64,000 nt of DNA, from assembly GCF_003576645.1 (NCBI RefSeq), contig NC_044917.1, positions 12,655,847-12,719,846 of the forward strand, in the 5' to 3' direction. Below the pieces are notes generated by a model that made no database searches, was not told the DNA's origin, and saw nothing but the letters and a program-made list of their open reading frames with translations. Source of the DNA: Ipomoea triloba (lineage: Eukaryota > Streptophyta > Magnoliopsida > Solanales > Convolvulaceae). The position numbers were made by a program, and so were the translations under genes. This document shows positions 21,000-31,060 of this stretch, in pieces. Each line of letters opens with the position of its first letter. The first letter of the stretch is position 1.

Positions 21000-21735
21000 T
21001 ATTAATAATAATTAAAATAATAATAAAAGTAATAATAAAAATAAAAAAGATGCCAGAATTGCAATTGCAATTCTAACAATTAGATTGCAATTGCAATTCT
21101 AACAGTTAAATTGCAACAATTTGACTGTCAGATTGCAATAATAATTGTTATACATAATCCCTAAAAAAAAACATTCCACATCAGCTTTGCAATTGCCACT
21201 CTTTCACGCATGCGGATGACCTTAGCTTGACCAATAGAACCGTTAAACTCCATTCATATTTATTATTACATAGATTAAATATGCAATTTATTTGTAAAGT
21301 TAGATGATATATTATAACAGTAAAAAAAAAGAATAAAACAACAAATAATGAATAATTAAAAGACTAAAAACACAATTTTTATAAATATTACTGATCTAAC
21401 TAAATCTTGATTAGTACTATTCAAAACAATTTTTGAAAAAAATATTATTTCGTTGATTTAAATTCAAACTTTCGATCACATATATACTTGTGGTGCATTA
21501 GGCTATTCTTATCCCTAAAATTTTGCTTGTTTCAAAGTGATAAGGCATTATGCCATGTTACTATTTGTTAATTAAAATTAATATATATATACAAAAGTGT
21601 CATTTTCCCCGCCCATTTTAAACAAAAAAATTAGTTTGAAATTTGAAATCGATCAACCTAAGTTTACAATACATAACAAAATTAAATTATATTTAAGTGA
21701 ATACTTTAAATTCGGTACATGTATATATATATAAA
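21000..21735. other. AT-rich intergenic DNA with short direct repeats
   Basis: The word TTGCAATTGCAATTCTAACA recurs at about 21058 and 21084, then decays over two more partial units. Nothing else is recognised. Confidence 0.5.
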
Positions 21736-21740
21736 GCTTT

Positions 21741-22740
21741 GACGAAACAAACTCCTTCCATGTATATGATCTGTCTAGAGTATGTATATCAAAGTGTATG
21801 AGTAGAGATTATGCTAGAAATCGCTCAAAGGAGCTTTCTTATAGCTTTGTTATTGAATCTTGTACAGAGAATTAAGAGGAATTGTCTAAGTGTTGTTTAG
21901 AGAGGGAGAGAAAAATGGCCTCCACTTGAGTGATGATAGTGAAGTAGAGCTCTCCGACGATGAAAAAGGCGTTTGTGTTGGCGAAGGAAGAAGGAAATTA
22001 TAGGGAGTGGAAAATGAAGCACCTGATAAACTTTGAAATTCAAACCCCTTAGAGATGCGTAGTGGTCTTCTTTATATGCTCCAATTTGATTTTAAATCTT
22101 CCATCTTCCTCCTCATGCGACCACAATTTTCAATTACAACTTTGGCTGGGACAATGCTAACTAGATAAACAACTATTCAAACTAGACTAAAATTGCAATA
22201 TGGTTGCTGGTTCGAGTTTAGATCGGATATGAGGTCAGAAAATCTACTAGAAAAAAAAATGGACTTTTTGTTAGGTCCCCACAAACGGCGCCATGTGATG
22301 GAACAAATTCCTTCCATGTATATGATCTGTCTAGAGTATGTATATCAAAGTGTATGAGTAGAGAGGATGCTAGAATCTTGTTATTGAATCTTGTAGAGAG
22401 AATCTTGTAGAGAGAATTGAGAGGAGTTGTCTAAGTGTTGTTTAGAGAGAGGGAGAGAAAAAATGGTCTCCTCTACCAGTAGAACTTCTTCTAGCTTGAC
22501 TACTTATTTCCCCCTTTTTGGCAGCATCGAGGGATTGAAGTATGGCAGAATTCAACAGTTGTTGCCCCCTCATATCTTCAATATAAATATGCATTTTCCC
22601 AACTGGCTTTACTTTTGATTGGATGTCTCTAAAGTACATCTACATTGTGTCTTGGACAGTAGCCAACTTAGCCTTGAGTTCTTCAATTTGATTTTACTGA
22701 GATTAGATCAACTATTGAGACTCATTCTGAATATAATCCC
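21741..22740 (-). mobile_element. Minus-strand copy of a short-LTR retroelement (two LTR copies, PBS, coding end)
   Basis: Read on the minus strand: a coding end (22639-22442, containing MRGQQLLNSAILQSLDAAKK), an LTR of about 180 bp ending GGAATTTGTTCCATCACA (22294), a primer-binding-like TGGCGCCGTTTGTGGGGA (22293-22276), about 0.3 kb of internal DNA and a second LTR copy (about 21930-21741). One LTR therefore serves as 3' end of one unit and 5' end of the next, a tandem or recombined arrangement. The LTRs match those at 23280-23445 and 25535-25712, which are in the opposite orientation. Confidence 0.6.
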
Positions 22741-22750
22741 TTGGCAAAAA

Positions 22751-23202
22751 CTTATGTGAGACCGTCTCACCGTGAAACGGGTCGGGTCGGGTCGGGTCGG
22801 GTCGGGTCAAGATGCAAATGTAATACTTATATGCACAAATGTCATACTTATATGCTCAAATGTAATACTAATCAGGAATAAAATTTTTGTTACTTATAAG
22901 GGTAAATGTAATACTTTAAGGGAAAATACAACACTTTTACATTTTGATTTAAAAGTATTACATTTTTCCTCAAAAGTATTATATTTTCCCTTATAAGTAA
23001 GGGGCACTTGTCAACATTACTTATTATGAAAAATATATTACTTTTTCTCTTATAAGTAACAAAAATTTTATTTTTGATTAATATTATATTTGAGCATATA
23101 AGTATGACATTTGCACATATAAGTATGACATATGCATGTTGCTCCGACTCGACTCGACCCGTCTCATGAATAAGGATCCGTGAGACGGCCTCACACAAGT
23201 GT
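22751..23202. mobile_element. Foldback element with ~190-bp inverted arms and (CGGGT)n
   Basis: The left arm starts TATGTGAGACCGTCTCACCG, contains about six CGGGT repeats, then AATGTAATACTTATATGC…AATAAAATTTTTGTTACTTATAAG. The right arm is the inverted copy, ending ATCCGTGAGACGGCCTCACACAAG. Both arms give the same spurious peptide words (VILIC…NVILI) on opposite strands. Within the arms the ends themselves are palindromic (GTGAGAC…GTCTCAC). It has no coding capacity. Confidence 0.8.
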
Positions 23203-23479
23203 GACCCTAATCTCTTATGGCTCTTTTCTCAACTTCTTAAGCTCTACTTCACTGTCATCACTCAAGTGGAGGTTATTTCTTCTCTCCTCCTCTCTAAACA
23301 ACACTTAGATAATTCCTCTCAGTTATCTCTACAAGATTCAATAACAAAGCTATAAGAAAGCTCATTTGAGCCATTTTTTAACATATTCTCTACTCATACA
23401 CTTTGATATACATACTCCAGACAGATCATATACATAGAAGGAATTTGTTTCCCTCAGAGAATATTGACTCTTTGATTTT

Positions 23480-24410
23480 GCACTTTCCAGTGTGAGGGAT
23501 ACTATCCACTGGATGTAGCAGAATTTTATGAAAAGGAAACAACTAAGGTATCTGTACTCATCTCCAGGGTGAATGGACAATATGTAGAGATCATTGAATC
23601 CGCTATTAGAAGAGAATTTAACCTTTCAGAGTTACATTTGACTGTTGATACTCATGTATTCAAGTTGAGAGATTTCTAGAATAGAATTAGGGGCAAAGGA
23701 ACCTCTGAAGAGCCCAAGTTGACCAACATCAAGAAGACAATTATAAAACGTAATTTTGAAATATTGGTGGGTATCTTATACAAATGTGTTGATAGCAGAA
23801 TTGGAGCCCTGGATGATGTGAGTAATGAGAAGATTGGAGTCCTCCATGCTATCATGGAGAAAATAAAGTACAACTGGGCTAGATATATTTTTAATAACAT
23901 AAAAGAGTTAATGCAAAATTGTAGGCCCATTGTGGATGATACCTTTAATGACTCTGTTGGGTATGGTCTGTTGGTGAGTCATTTGTTGAAAATGAAAGGA
24001 GATTAATTTGAGAAAGATGAGAAATGTTGCCAAATATTGGAAGTTATTTAGGCCTAAACAGGCAGGAAGTAAGGGTGGATTTGATAGAGATACCTCAGCT
24101 GAGGCCTCTGTTAATTCCAATACGTACCTTTTCAATCGAATTTGTAAAAGAAGGAGAACTAGGAAAAGAGTTGCAGAAGAAGAAGGTTCTTCTACTTAAC
24201 TTGCCAAGAGGGTTAGAGAGGTTGAAATTGAGGGGGGAAGTTAATTCTTCTACTCCTATTAGGACATTACCTTCTACACAAGAGGTAGTGAGCAGAGGAG
24301 AGGATATGATTGCTCTACAATTACCTGGTGATCACAGTCCTAGGGTGGCAGATGGGATAGAAGAAGTAGTAAGGGCAACCATATACTACCATCCAACAAG
24401 AAACGGATGA
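23480..24410 (+). pseudogene. Unrecognised gag-like coding region, N-terminal part (decayed)
   Basis: From about 23486 the reading is mostly open: YPLDVAEFYEKETTKVSVLI, then a 95-codon frame (23719-24006) with IKRNFEILVGILYKCVDSR, EKIGVLHAIMEKIKYNW and SVGYGLLVSHLL, and further pieces in another frame to 24410. Helical, Lys/Glu-rich and without a zinc knuckle or any catalytic motif. The pattern of hydrophobic helices recalls the plant transposon gag-like domains found in LTR elements lacking pol, but I could not assign a family. At least one stop (23676-23680) and frameshifts occur. Confidence 0.5.
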
Positions 24411-25429
24411 AGAGGTTGCCACCATATTACAATATGAGGAAATAGAAAGAGATGTTTTTGATGAAGATGAAGACAGAATTGCTAACATAGAAGATTTAAA
24501 TTTGGTAGAGGACATTGATGCTGATTTGGAAGAGTTTGAGATGATGATGAAGAAGAAGTTCAAGAAGATTCTGAACTTCTAGAAGAATTGAAAAGAGTAA
24601 AAGCTTGGAGAATTTAGAGATGGACTCCTTATGATGAGCATATGGCACAAGTCAGCTATGCCATAAAGGAGGATGAGATATTCTCTTTGAGATGACTAGG
24701 AACTGATGACTTGGCTGAAGCTACAAGGCTTGCAAAGATCAATGAAATTTATTTCAACAAGATGCGTGCCAAAAGAGAAGCTGAGGCTGTAAGGAAAGGA
24801 AAGAAGGCAGCAGACCAATCTAATGAGACCTATGCTGAGAAGCAGCACCTCAAAGAAGATGGCATAGGCAATGAGAAAATCTAGGGAAGAAGGTCTCATG
24901 GGCATACCTCATGTTGCTCTTCCACCAGCTGATGAGCATGATATTATTTTGATCCCCAAACCAATATTTCTTGGAAAGGGGGTTGCACTTAATGATGCCA
25001 TTAACAAGCTAATTACCAGATTTTCTTCCAAGAAATGTGAAGTCAGTTCCTCAGCTATCAGTGGATGGCATTAAAGGGAAGCAAGGCAAATTCTTTGGAG
25101 AAATAGGGTGTGCCTTAAGAAATCTAAAAAAAATAGAAGAATCAAGAGAGGCCATCATCCATCAAAATTTGCAAAACATTGTCCAAAAATTTAGAGGCTT
25201 TGTAGCTGAGAATGAGAAGGCTCACAAAGAAGCTAGAAAGAAGATCCAAGACAACTTCATAGCCATCATTAGAAATCAGGAAGTTGAGAAAACGACCATA
25301 AGGGATTATATTCAGAATGAGTCTCAACAGTTGATCCAATATCAGCAAAATCAAATTGAAAAACTCAAGGCTAAGTTGGCTACTGTCCAAGACACAATGG
25401 AGAAATTCATATTTATATTGATGATATGA
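24410..25429 (+). pseudogene. Unrecognised coiled-coil coding region, C-terminal part (decayed)
   Basis: An acidic stretch at 24440-24600 (Asp/Glu runs) is followed by Lys/Glu/Ala-rich text to 24880. Then a 130-codon frame (25037-25429) reads KKIEESREAIIHQNLQNIV, FVAENEKAHKEARKKIQDN and ESQQLIQYQQNQIEKLKAKL, a clear heptad-like coiled coil. In another frame after 25390 the text ends LQSLDAAKK…SSQAGRSFTGRG, matching the coding end in the minus-strand copy at 22639-22442, which confirms that this is element coding sequence. Confidence 0.5.
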
Positions 25430-25712
25430 GGAGGCAACACTTACTGGATTCTACCATACTTCAATCCCTCGATGCTGCCAAAAAGCGGGAAAGAAGTAGT
25501 CAAGCTGGAAGAAGTTTTACTGGCAGAGGATGCCATTTCTTCTCTCACTCTCTCTAAACAACACTTAGACAATTCATCTCAATTCTCTCTACAAGATTCA
25601 ATAACAAAGCTATAAGAAAGCTCATTTGAGCTATTTTCTAGCATCCTCTCTACTCATACACTTTGATATACATACTCTAGACATATCACATACATGGAAG
25701 GAATTTGTTCCA

Positions 25713-26510
25713 TCAAGCTTACCAAATAAAATCATTATTGATTCAATCTTCAACATTAATTGCACAGAAAACAGTGTGCTAAATTTATATACATAACTCA
25801 TAACTCATTATATGTAAATACATTTGGTATATAGGATCATTACATATAATTTGCATACATAACTCATAACTTTAATAAATTTGTATACATTAATTTGCAC
25901 GGAAAGTTATTACATATAATTTGTATTATATGTGACTCATTCAACCTTCATGCAACCATAAAAAAAGCTCAAGGTGATGAATTTAAAAAAAAAATCTTTT
26001 CTAAGGGTTATTTGTACTCCATTAAGAACTTTATTGTTGCAACAAATGATATAAGATACAAAACTACGCACCACAAATACAAGATCTTGTTCATGCATTC
26101 TACAAGATTTTTTCAGTATAACAACATCGACTTTCCAAAACATGACATACAAAAAATTAAATCTATTTATAGTGATAAATTACAATTAAAATAGTTTACT
26201 AATATATTGAAATCAATTTGTATTAATTTATATACCTAAATTTAACTAAGATTAATTTCTAAATAAAAGGGTTAACAAATATGCATATCCGACTGTAAAA
26301 TTACTAATATTTTCAAATATAAAAGGGTTACCAATTTTTTTTTAAATCATATTTCTTATGAACAGAAAGGTTAACAAGTGTTAATTGTATGCTTATCTAT
26401 AAAATTTAATAATATAAATTAATTCAAATTAAATTAACATAAATAAATTAATTCAACCATATTATTATATTGTATAATTTACACTAAGAGCGAGGTATTA
26501 GGTGGTGATT
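25713..26510. other. AT-rich intergenic DNA, no gene recognised
   Basis: The 99-codon frame at 25895-26194 has no recognisable similarity and lies in 75-80% AT sequence. TTACATATAATTTG(C/T)AT words repeat at 25845 and 25911. Confidence 0.4.
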
Positions 26511-26818
26511 TTAGACAGATCTTACCGGTGGTGCCAAAGGGATCAAGACAATAAACTTTCTCTGCAAGTATAAATTTATCATACCTTTAATTTGGAGTAT
26601 ATGCGGAGTCATGCGCCTAACAAAGAACTTGCATTTATATTTTCAATAATCACATAAAATCAAACATTAGATTTTGTTAGTAATCACATATGTTTTCATA
26701 AACTATATTATATTATTCTCTTTCTTTTATTATAAATGTTACAATAATAATTCATATTTAATTATATAAGTTTAGATTATACAAGTTTAGACTGTGCATC
26801 GCACGGGGCAATAACTAA
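26511..26818 (+). mobile_element. Helitron-like 3' end
   Basis: At 26793-26818 a small hairpin (GTGCATCGCAC) is followed by GGGGCAATAA and CTAA with T next, the CTRR|T ending and upstream hairpin of Helitrons. The 5' end was not identified, so the left coordinate is a placeholder. It abuts the truncated LINE at 26821. Confidence 0.45.
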
Positions 26819-26820
26819 TT

Positions 26821-28943
26821 AAGTATGAAAAGGGCAGAAACAAGAAAGAAATTCTCGGCTTCCTGAAAAATAGAGTTCTCAATAAGATTCGTAGTTGGGA
26901 CCACAAGTTTCTATCAAAAGCCAGTAAAGAAGTCCTCATCAAAAGTGTTATTCAAGCCCTACCATCTTATGCAATGAGTGTTTTCCACATTCCAAATGAC
27001 ATTATAAGGGAGATTGGAGGTACCATTAATGCTTTTTGGTGGGGAGCTGGATATGGTAGCAGGAAAGGTATTCGTTGGAAAGCCTGGTCCAATATGTATG
27101 TTCCCAAAGATTGGAGAGGTATAGGCTTCCAGAGGTTTGATTTGTTTAATACTGCGCTCTTTGTAAACAGGCTTGGAGACTCATTCAACATCCATTCTCA
27201 CTGGTTGCGAGAGTTTACCAAGCAAAATACTATTCTAGAACCTCATTCTTCGATGTTCGATCTGGCAACAACCCATCGTAGATCTGGAATAGTCTCTTGA
27301 CTGCTAAGGATATCATTAGACGTCACAGCCGTTGGAGAATTTGCAATGGTAACACGGTTAAGATCTGGAAGGATAAATGGCTGATGGACAACTCAAATCC
27401 ACATATCTCCACTACACCTTACCCTTTCATGCATGATGCTAATGTGTCATCTCTCTTGACCTCTCACTCCAAAAGCTAGGATACAGAGATCATTCAGGAA
27501 ATTTTCAATCACAAAGACGTGGCTCTCATATCTAGCATACCCCTATCCATCTCCAACAGGGAAGACAAGTTAATATGGATGTGTGAGGAACGCGGACATT
27601 TCACAGTTAAAAGCTGTTATAGGGCTATACTGGCGAACAACCAGCTGATACTAAAAAGGATTAGGCAGCTATGTGGAAATGCAGAATCCGTCCAAAAGTG
27701 AAAACCTTTATGTGGCAAGCATGCTCCTCGTGTCTTCCCACGGCTGATCTTCTGCGTGCAAAAAGAGTGGAATGTGATCCCCTTTGCCGAATGTGCCATA
27801 ATTCCAATGAGAGTATCTTGCATCTGCTTGCTCACTGCCCCTTTGCTTCGCATTGCTGGAATCTGTCCGACATCAACATCTCTTCTTTGACAACAACTTC
27901 CTTAGGTGACTGGTTTGCTCAAAACAGTAAAAATCTTGAGAGGTCCAAGTGCAAATTGATGTTTATGATCTGCTGGTATCCAGGGCCGGATTTTAGGGCG
28001 TGCAAGATGAGCAATAGCACAGGGCCCCAAAATTTTGGGGGCCCCTAGTCCAGCCCTGGTCCAATAGTTAGTATATGTATTTGTGATTATATTGGCTCAA
28101 AATGAGGTTTTCATGACTGATCTAAATTCTATTACGTATTATTTTTTTTTAAAAAAAATTTACTTCGTAATATTCATGCGAATCACTTTTCTTCAATTCG
28201 CAGTTTATTTATACTTTGATAGGGCCTCACTTATTTATCAGCACAGGGCCACGCAAATCAAAAAACCGCCCCTGCTGGTATCTTTGGTATGCTAGGAATG
28301 AAAAGGTCTGGAACAATGCCTCCTTCACGCTTGCAATCATTGTGGAAAAATCCAAAGCTCACCTCAACGAATGGACTACCGTGCACGATAAAGACGCTTT
28401 CTCTCCATAATCCCGGTAGTCCTTCACCACCAATTGGAAAAAACCAGCTCAAGCTTGGCTCAAACTGAATGTCGACGCAGCAATCAACACTTCCAGAGGA
28501 CGTATGGGCTTCGGTTGGATTCTACGTGATGACCAGGGTGTTTTCAAGGCAGCAGCTAGCCTCCCTTGGTGTAGTCTTTACTCAGTTAAGGAAGCGGAGG
28601 CAATGGCTGTTTGAGAAGCCCTTAGTTGGCTAAAGGACAACCACATTTCTCACTGCCTCCTAGAAACTGATGCTCTACAGATCCTCCAAAGTCTCAATAA
28701 TCAATCTTTTGATTCTCAATTTGACCTTATCCTCCATGATGTAAAAGATTTATTATCATCATTTAACGATGTTTCTATCTCGGTTGTTAAGCGTTCAGCG
28801 AATTGGATTGCCCATTTGTTAGTCCGGGAATCCCTTTCCATGTTTGCTCGCAGGGTGTGGTCCTCCCTCTCTCCCTCTTTCATTGTAAGCTCTTTGTCTA
28901 CTGACCTTTATTAATGAAGTCTTGGTTTGTTTTAAAAAAAAAA
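26821..28943 (+). pseudogene. L1-type LINE, ORF2 C-terminal part (truncated, split by hAT)
   Basis: Translation gives the plant L1 region after the reverse transcriptase core: KKEILGFLKNRVLNKIRSWD, KEVLIKSVIQALPSYAMSVF, INAFWWG, IRWKAWSNM, FNTALFVNRL, then WRICNGNTVKIWKDKW, the zinc-finger-like CRMCHNSNESILHLLAHCPF and an RNase H domain (WLKLNVDAAI, GFGWILRDDQG, KEAEAMAV, LLETDALQIL, VVKRSANWIAH). A poly(A) run at 28934-28943 marks the 3' end. Stops at about 27299, 27477, 27663 and 28612 and the hAT insertion disable it. The 5' part, including the catalytic YADD, is absent. Confidence 0.88.
27981..28274. mobile_element. Non-autonomous hAT element inside the LINE
   Basis: The 294-bp unit starts CAGGGCCGGATTTT and ends AAAACCGCCCCTG (inverse CAGGGGCGGTTTT), flanked by the perfect 8-bp duplication CTGGTATC (27973-27980 and 28275-28282). 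Removing it restores a continuous LINE reading, I-C-W-Y-L-W-Y-A-R-N. Confidence 0.88.
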
Positions 28944-30070
28944 GTACTGAAAATTGTCGCAAAAGTACAATGCATTAAATAAGAGAGAGAGTGAGTTTTT
29001 GTAACTTTTTTATTTTTATCCTTTTTTAATGATTTAAATAATAATAATATTAATGAAATTCTAATAATTTTTATATTTGATGTGAAATATGTTTTCACGT
29101 TTGAAAGTGTGTTAAAATTGTAAAAATATAAAAATTATAAGAAAATAGTGAACGAATTACAAATATGATTATGTGAAAGTATAACTCACTTTTAAAAGTT
29201 AAAGAATATTGCAGTGATAATAATAGCCTTATACACCAAAATACAACATTAAATAAAATATGGTAACACAGCATAAGCAATTGGGTGTTGACCAATGACC
29301 AGTCAATGAGTCATCCTAATTTTTGTTCAAAAGCTGAAGCCAAGTAGCTTTGTTTTGAGGCATTTGTAGTCTTACGTTTTACCTCAGGATCGACGGTCGC
29401 CGAATGAAACGGTCCGCCCATTCATCTTTACTCCACCGTACCCCTAGCCTGTACATGCTCATCCACTCCAACTAATGATCTGGCTCCAGCTTAATTTGGA
29501 TGCCATCGAAGCAAGAACTGCATCAAAACATCACAATAATGTCAAAGTAAAAGTTAAATTTACTGTTACTAAACTTTATATTAAGCATATGATGTTAGAG
29601 TGTTAGAGTATTAAGTTAAAGTTGTTTGAAAATGATTATAATTTTTAGAGAGTTGACCCTAAAAAATTAGAAGTTGGTTTATGTGCGGCTACTGTTTTTC
29701 GTGCAGTCGTGTGACTTTGCACCACTATGTATGCACAAATGCAGTGTATTTAAAAAAAAAATAAATGCAGTGTTTCTTTAAGAAGTAGCACTTCTAGTAA
29801 TAGTTGGTCAGAAAATTTAGACTAACAGAGCCAAATATGTTACAAATTACATAATCATGCATATAATTAGAAAATTTTAATACTCAAAAATCAAATGTAA
29901 TTCATATAATAATCAAAGGACCAAAAAAGAAATTTTCTCGACACTTAATATTAATTTTCACTTTTTACAGGTAAGATTTGCATTAAAACCAGAAGTGTAA
30001 ACGAATCGAATCGAGTTAAATATTTTATTATTTGATTCGAATTCCACTATTTTACTCATTCTAATAAAGT
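28944..30070. other. Intergenic DNA, no gene recognised
   Basis: AT-rich. Minus-strand frames at 28898-29295 have no recognisable features. A somewhat GC-richer stretch at 29380-29520 gave no exon. Confidence 0.4.
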
Positions 30071-30075
30071 TGGAT

Positions 30076-30250
30076 AACAACTTGTATGAGACTGTCTCAC
30101 GAATTTCAATTCGTGAGATTGGTCGGATTATTAATTAATAATATTAAAGATTCGGCCACTAATAAAAAATTTGACTTATTAATTACAATTTGACCCGTTT
30201 TGTAGATTTAGACGTATAAGACGGTCTCACAATAGTGTTAACGTATAAGG
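30076..30250. mobile_element. Short foldback element related to 22751-23202
   Basis: The left end ACTTGTATGAGACTGTCTCACGAA and right end GTATAAGACGGTCTCACAATAGTG are inverted and share the GAGACNGTCTCAC core with the larger foldback element. Confidence 0.5.
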
Positions 30251-30559
30251 TCATCCCCAATAGCATTCTTGGACACAAAGTTTAAGAAAAGAAACTGACA
30301 TGTGTGTTTTTTTAAACAAATGGGAAGATGAAATTGAAGCTGTGTTTTTCTCCTGCTATTTCTAAATTTTGTCAGTCCTAGTGGGACCCACCAAATAACA
30401 TAATAACTGCGCCTCACGAATCACGTCCAGGCGGGCGCGTGCACTACTTTGGCGCGTAAATTTTTTTTTTTTTTGTTTTTTAATTTTGTTTTATTTTTCC
30501 TTTTTCTTTTTTCTCTTTGCTCCTATTTTCTCTTCCCTAATCACACTTACAAAATCTCC

Positions 30560-31060
30560 TAAAAATTACACCAAACCCTTAGCTACTGGAGAAGTGTTAA
30601 AGTTTGAGTTGCATAGAGAGCGGGTTGACTGAAAGTCATACCACCCAATAAATATCAGCATATATGTCACGCGGCAGAAGCTAAGCCGGGAGTTGAGGAA
30701 GGAAGGATGATGATACACATACACATGCGGTGTATATGAAGAAGAGGATACACACATTTTTCAGTAAATTTAGGCTCTCTAAATTTCCGGGTTAGCCTGA
30801 GATTGAGAACGAAAGCTCTGCCAACACTGATAGGACTTTTCTAGAGAGAGATAGAGAGAGTAGACAAACAAAACCCATTTCTTTGGTGAGAAATTTAGAC
30901 CACGTAAACAAATAAGGTCCATTTGTTAACGAAGGATACAGAGGAGAACACGATGCTGCGCGCTCTGGAACACTGCTTCAGTGCCATTTAATCCCATCTG
31001 CCCCTGCTTCCAATTGGGTTTTTCGATATTCTTCTCTGTAGTTGGTGTTAGTCAGTGAGA
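30560..31060 (+). promoter_or_regulatory. Upstream region and 5' leader of the LONRF-like gene
   Basis: The stretch becomes GC-richer than its surroundings, with a purine-rich tract (AGAGAGAGATAGAGAGAG, about 30844-30861). No confident TATA box. The in-frame ATG at 31061 is preceded by GTGAGA. Confidence 0.4.

Larger units (their letters stand above)
23210..25712 (+). mobile_element. LTR-flanked retroelement, non-autonomous
   Basis: LTR-like repeats of about 180 bp lie at about 23275-23445 and 25531-25712 in the same orientation (shared words TCTCTAAACAACACTTAGA, CAAGATTCAATAACAAAGC, CTACTCATACACTTTGATATA, GGAAGGAATTTGTT). Between them lies about 2 kb of decayed coding sequence without reverse transcriptase, integrase or RNase H words. 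The left repeat is followed by CCCTCAGAGAATATTG, not by the TGGCGCC primer site seen in the minus-strand copy, so the 5' end is rearranged. It is classed as a LARD-like non-autonomous element by inference. Confidence 0.6.

Noticed and set aside
22772..23198. Two similar peptides (VILIC…NVILI) on opposite strands
   Set aside because: They are explained by the inverted arms of the foldback element, not by related genes.
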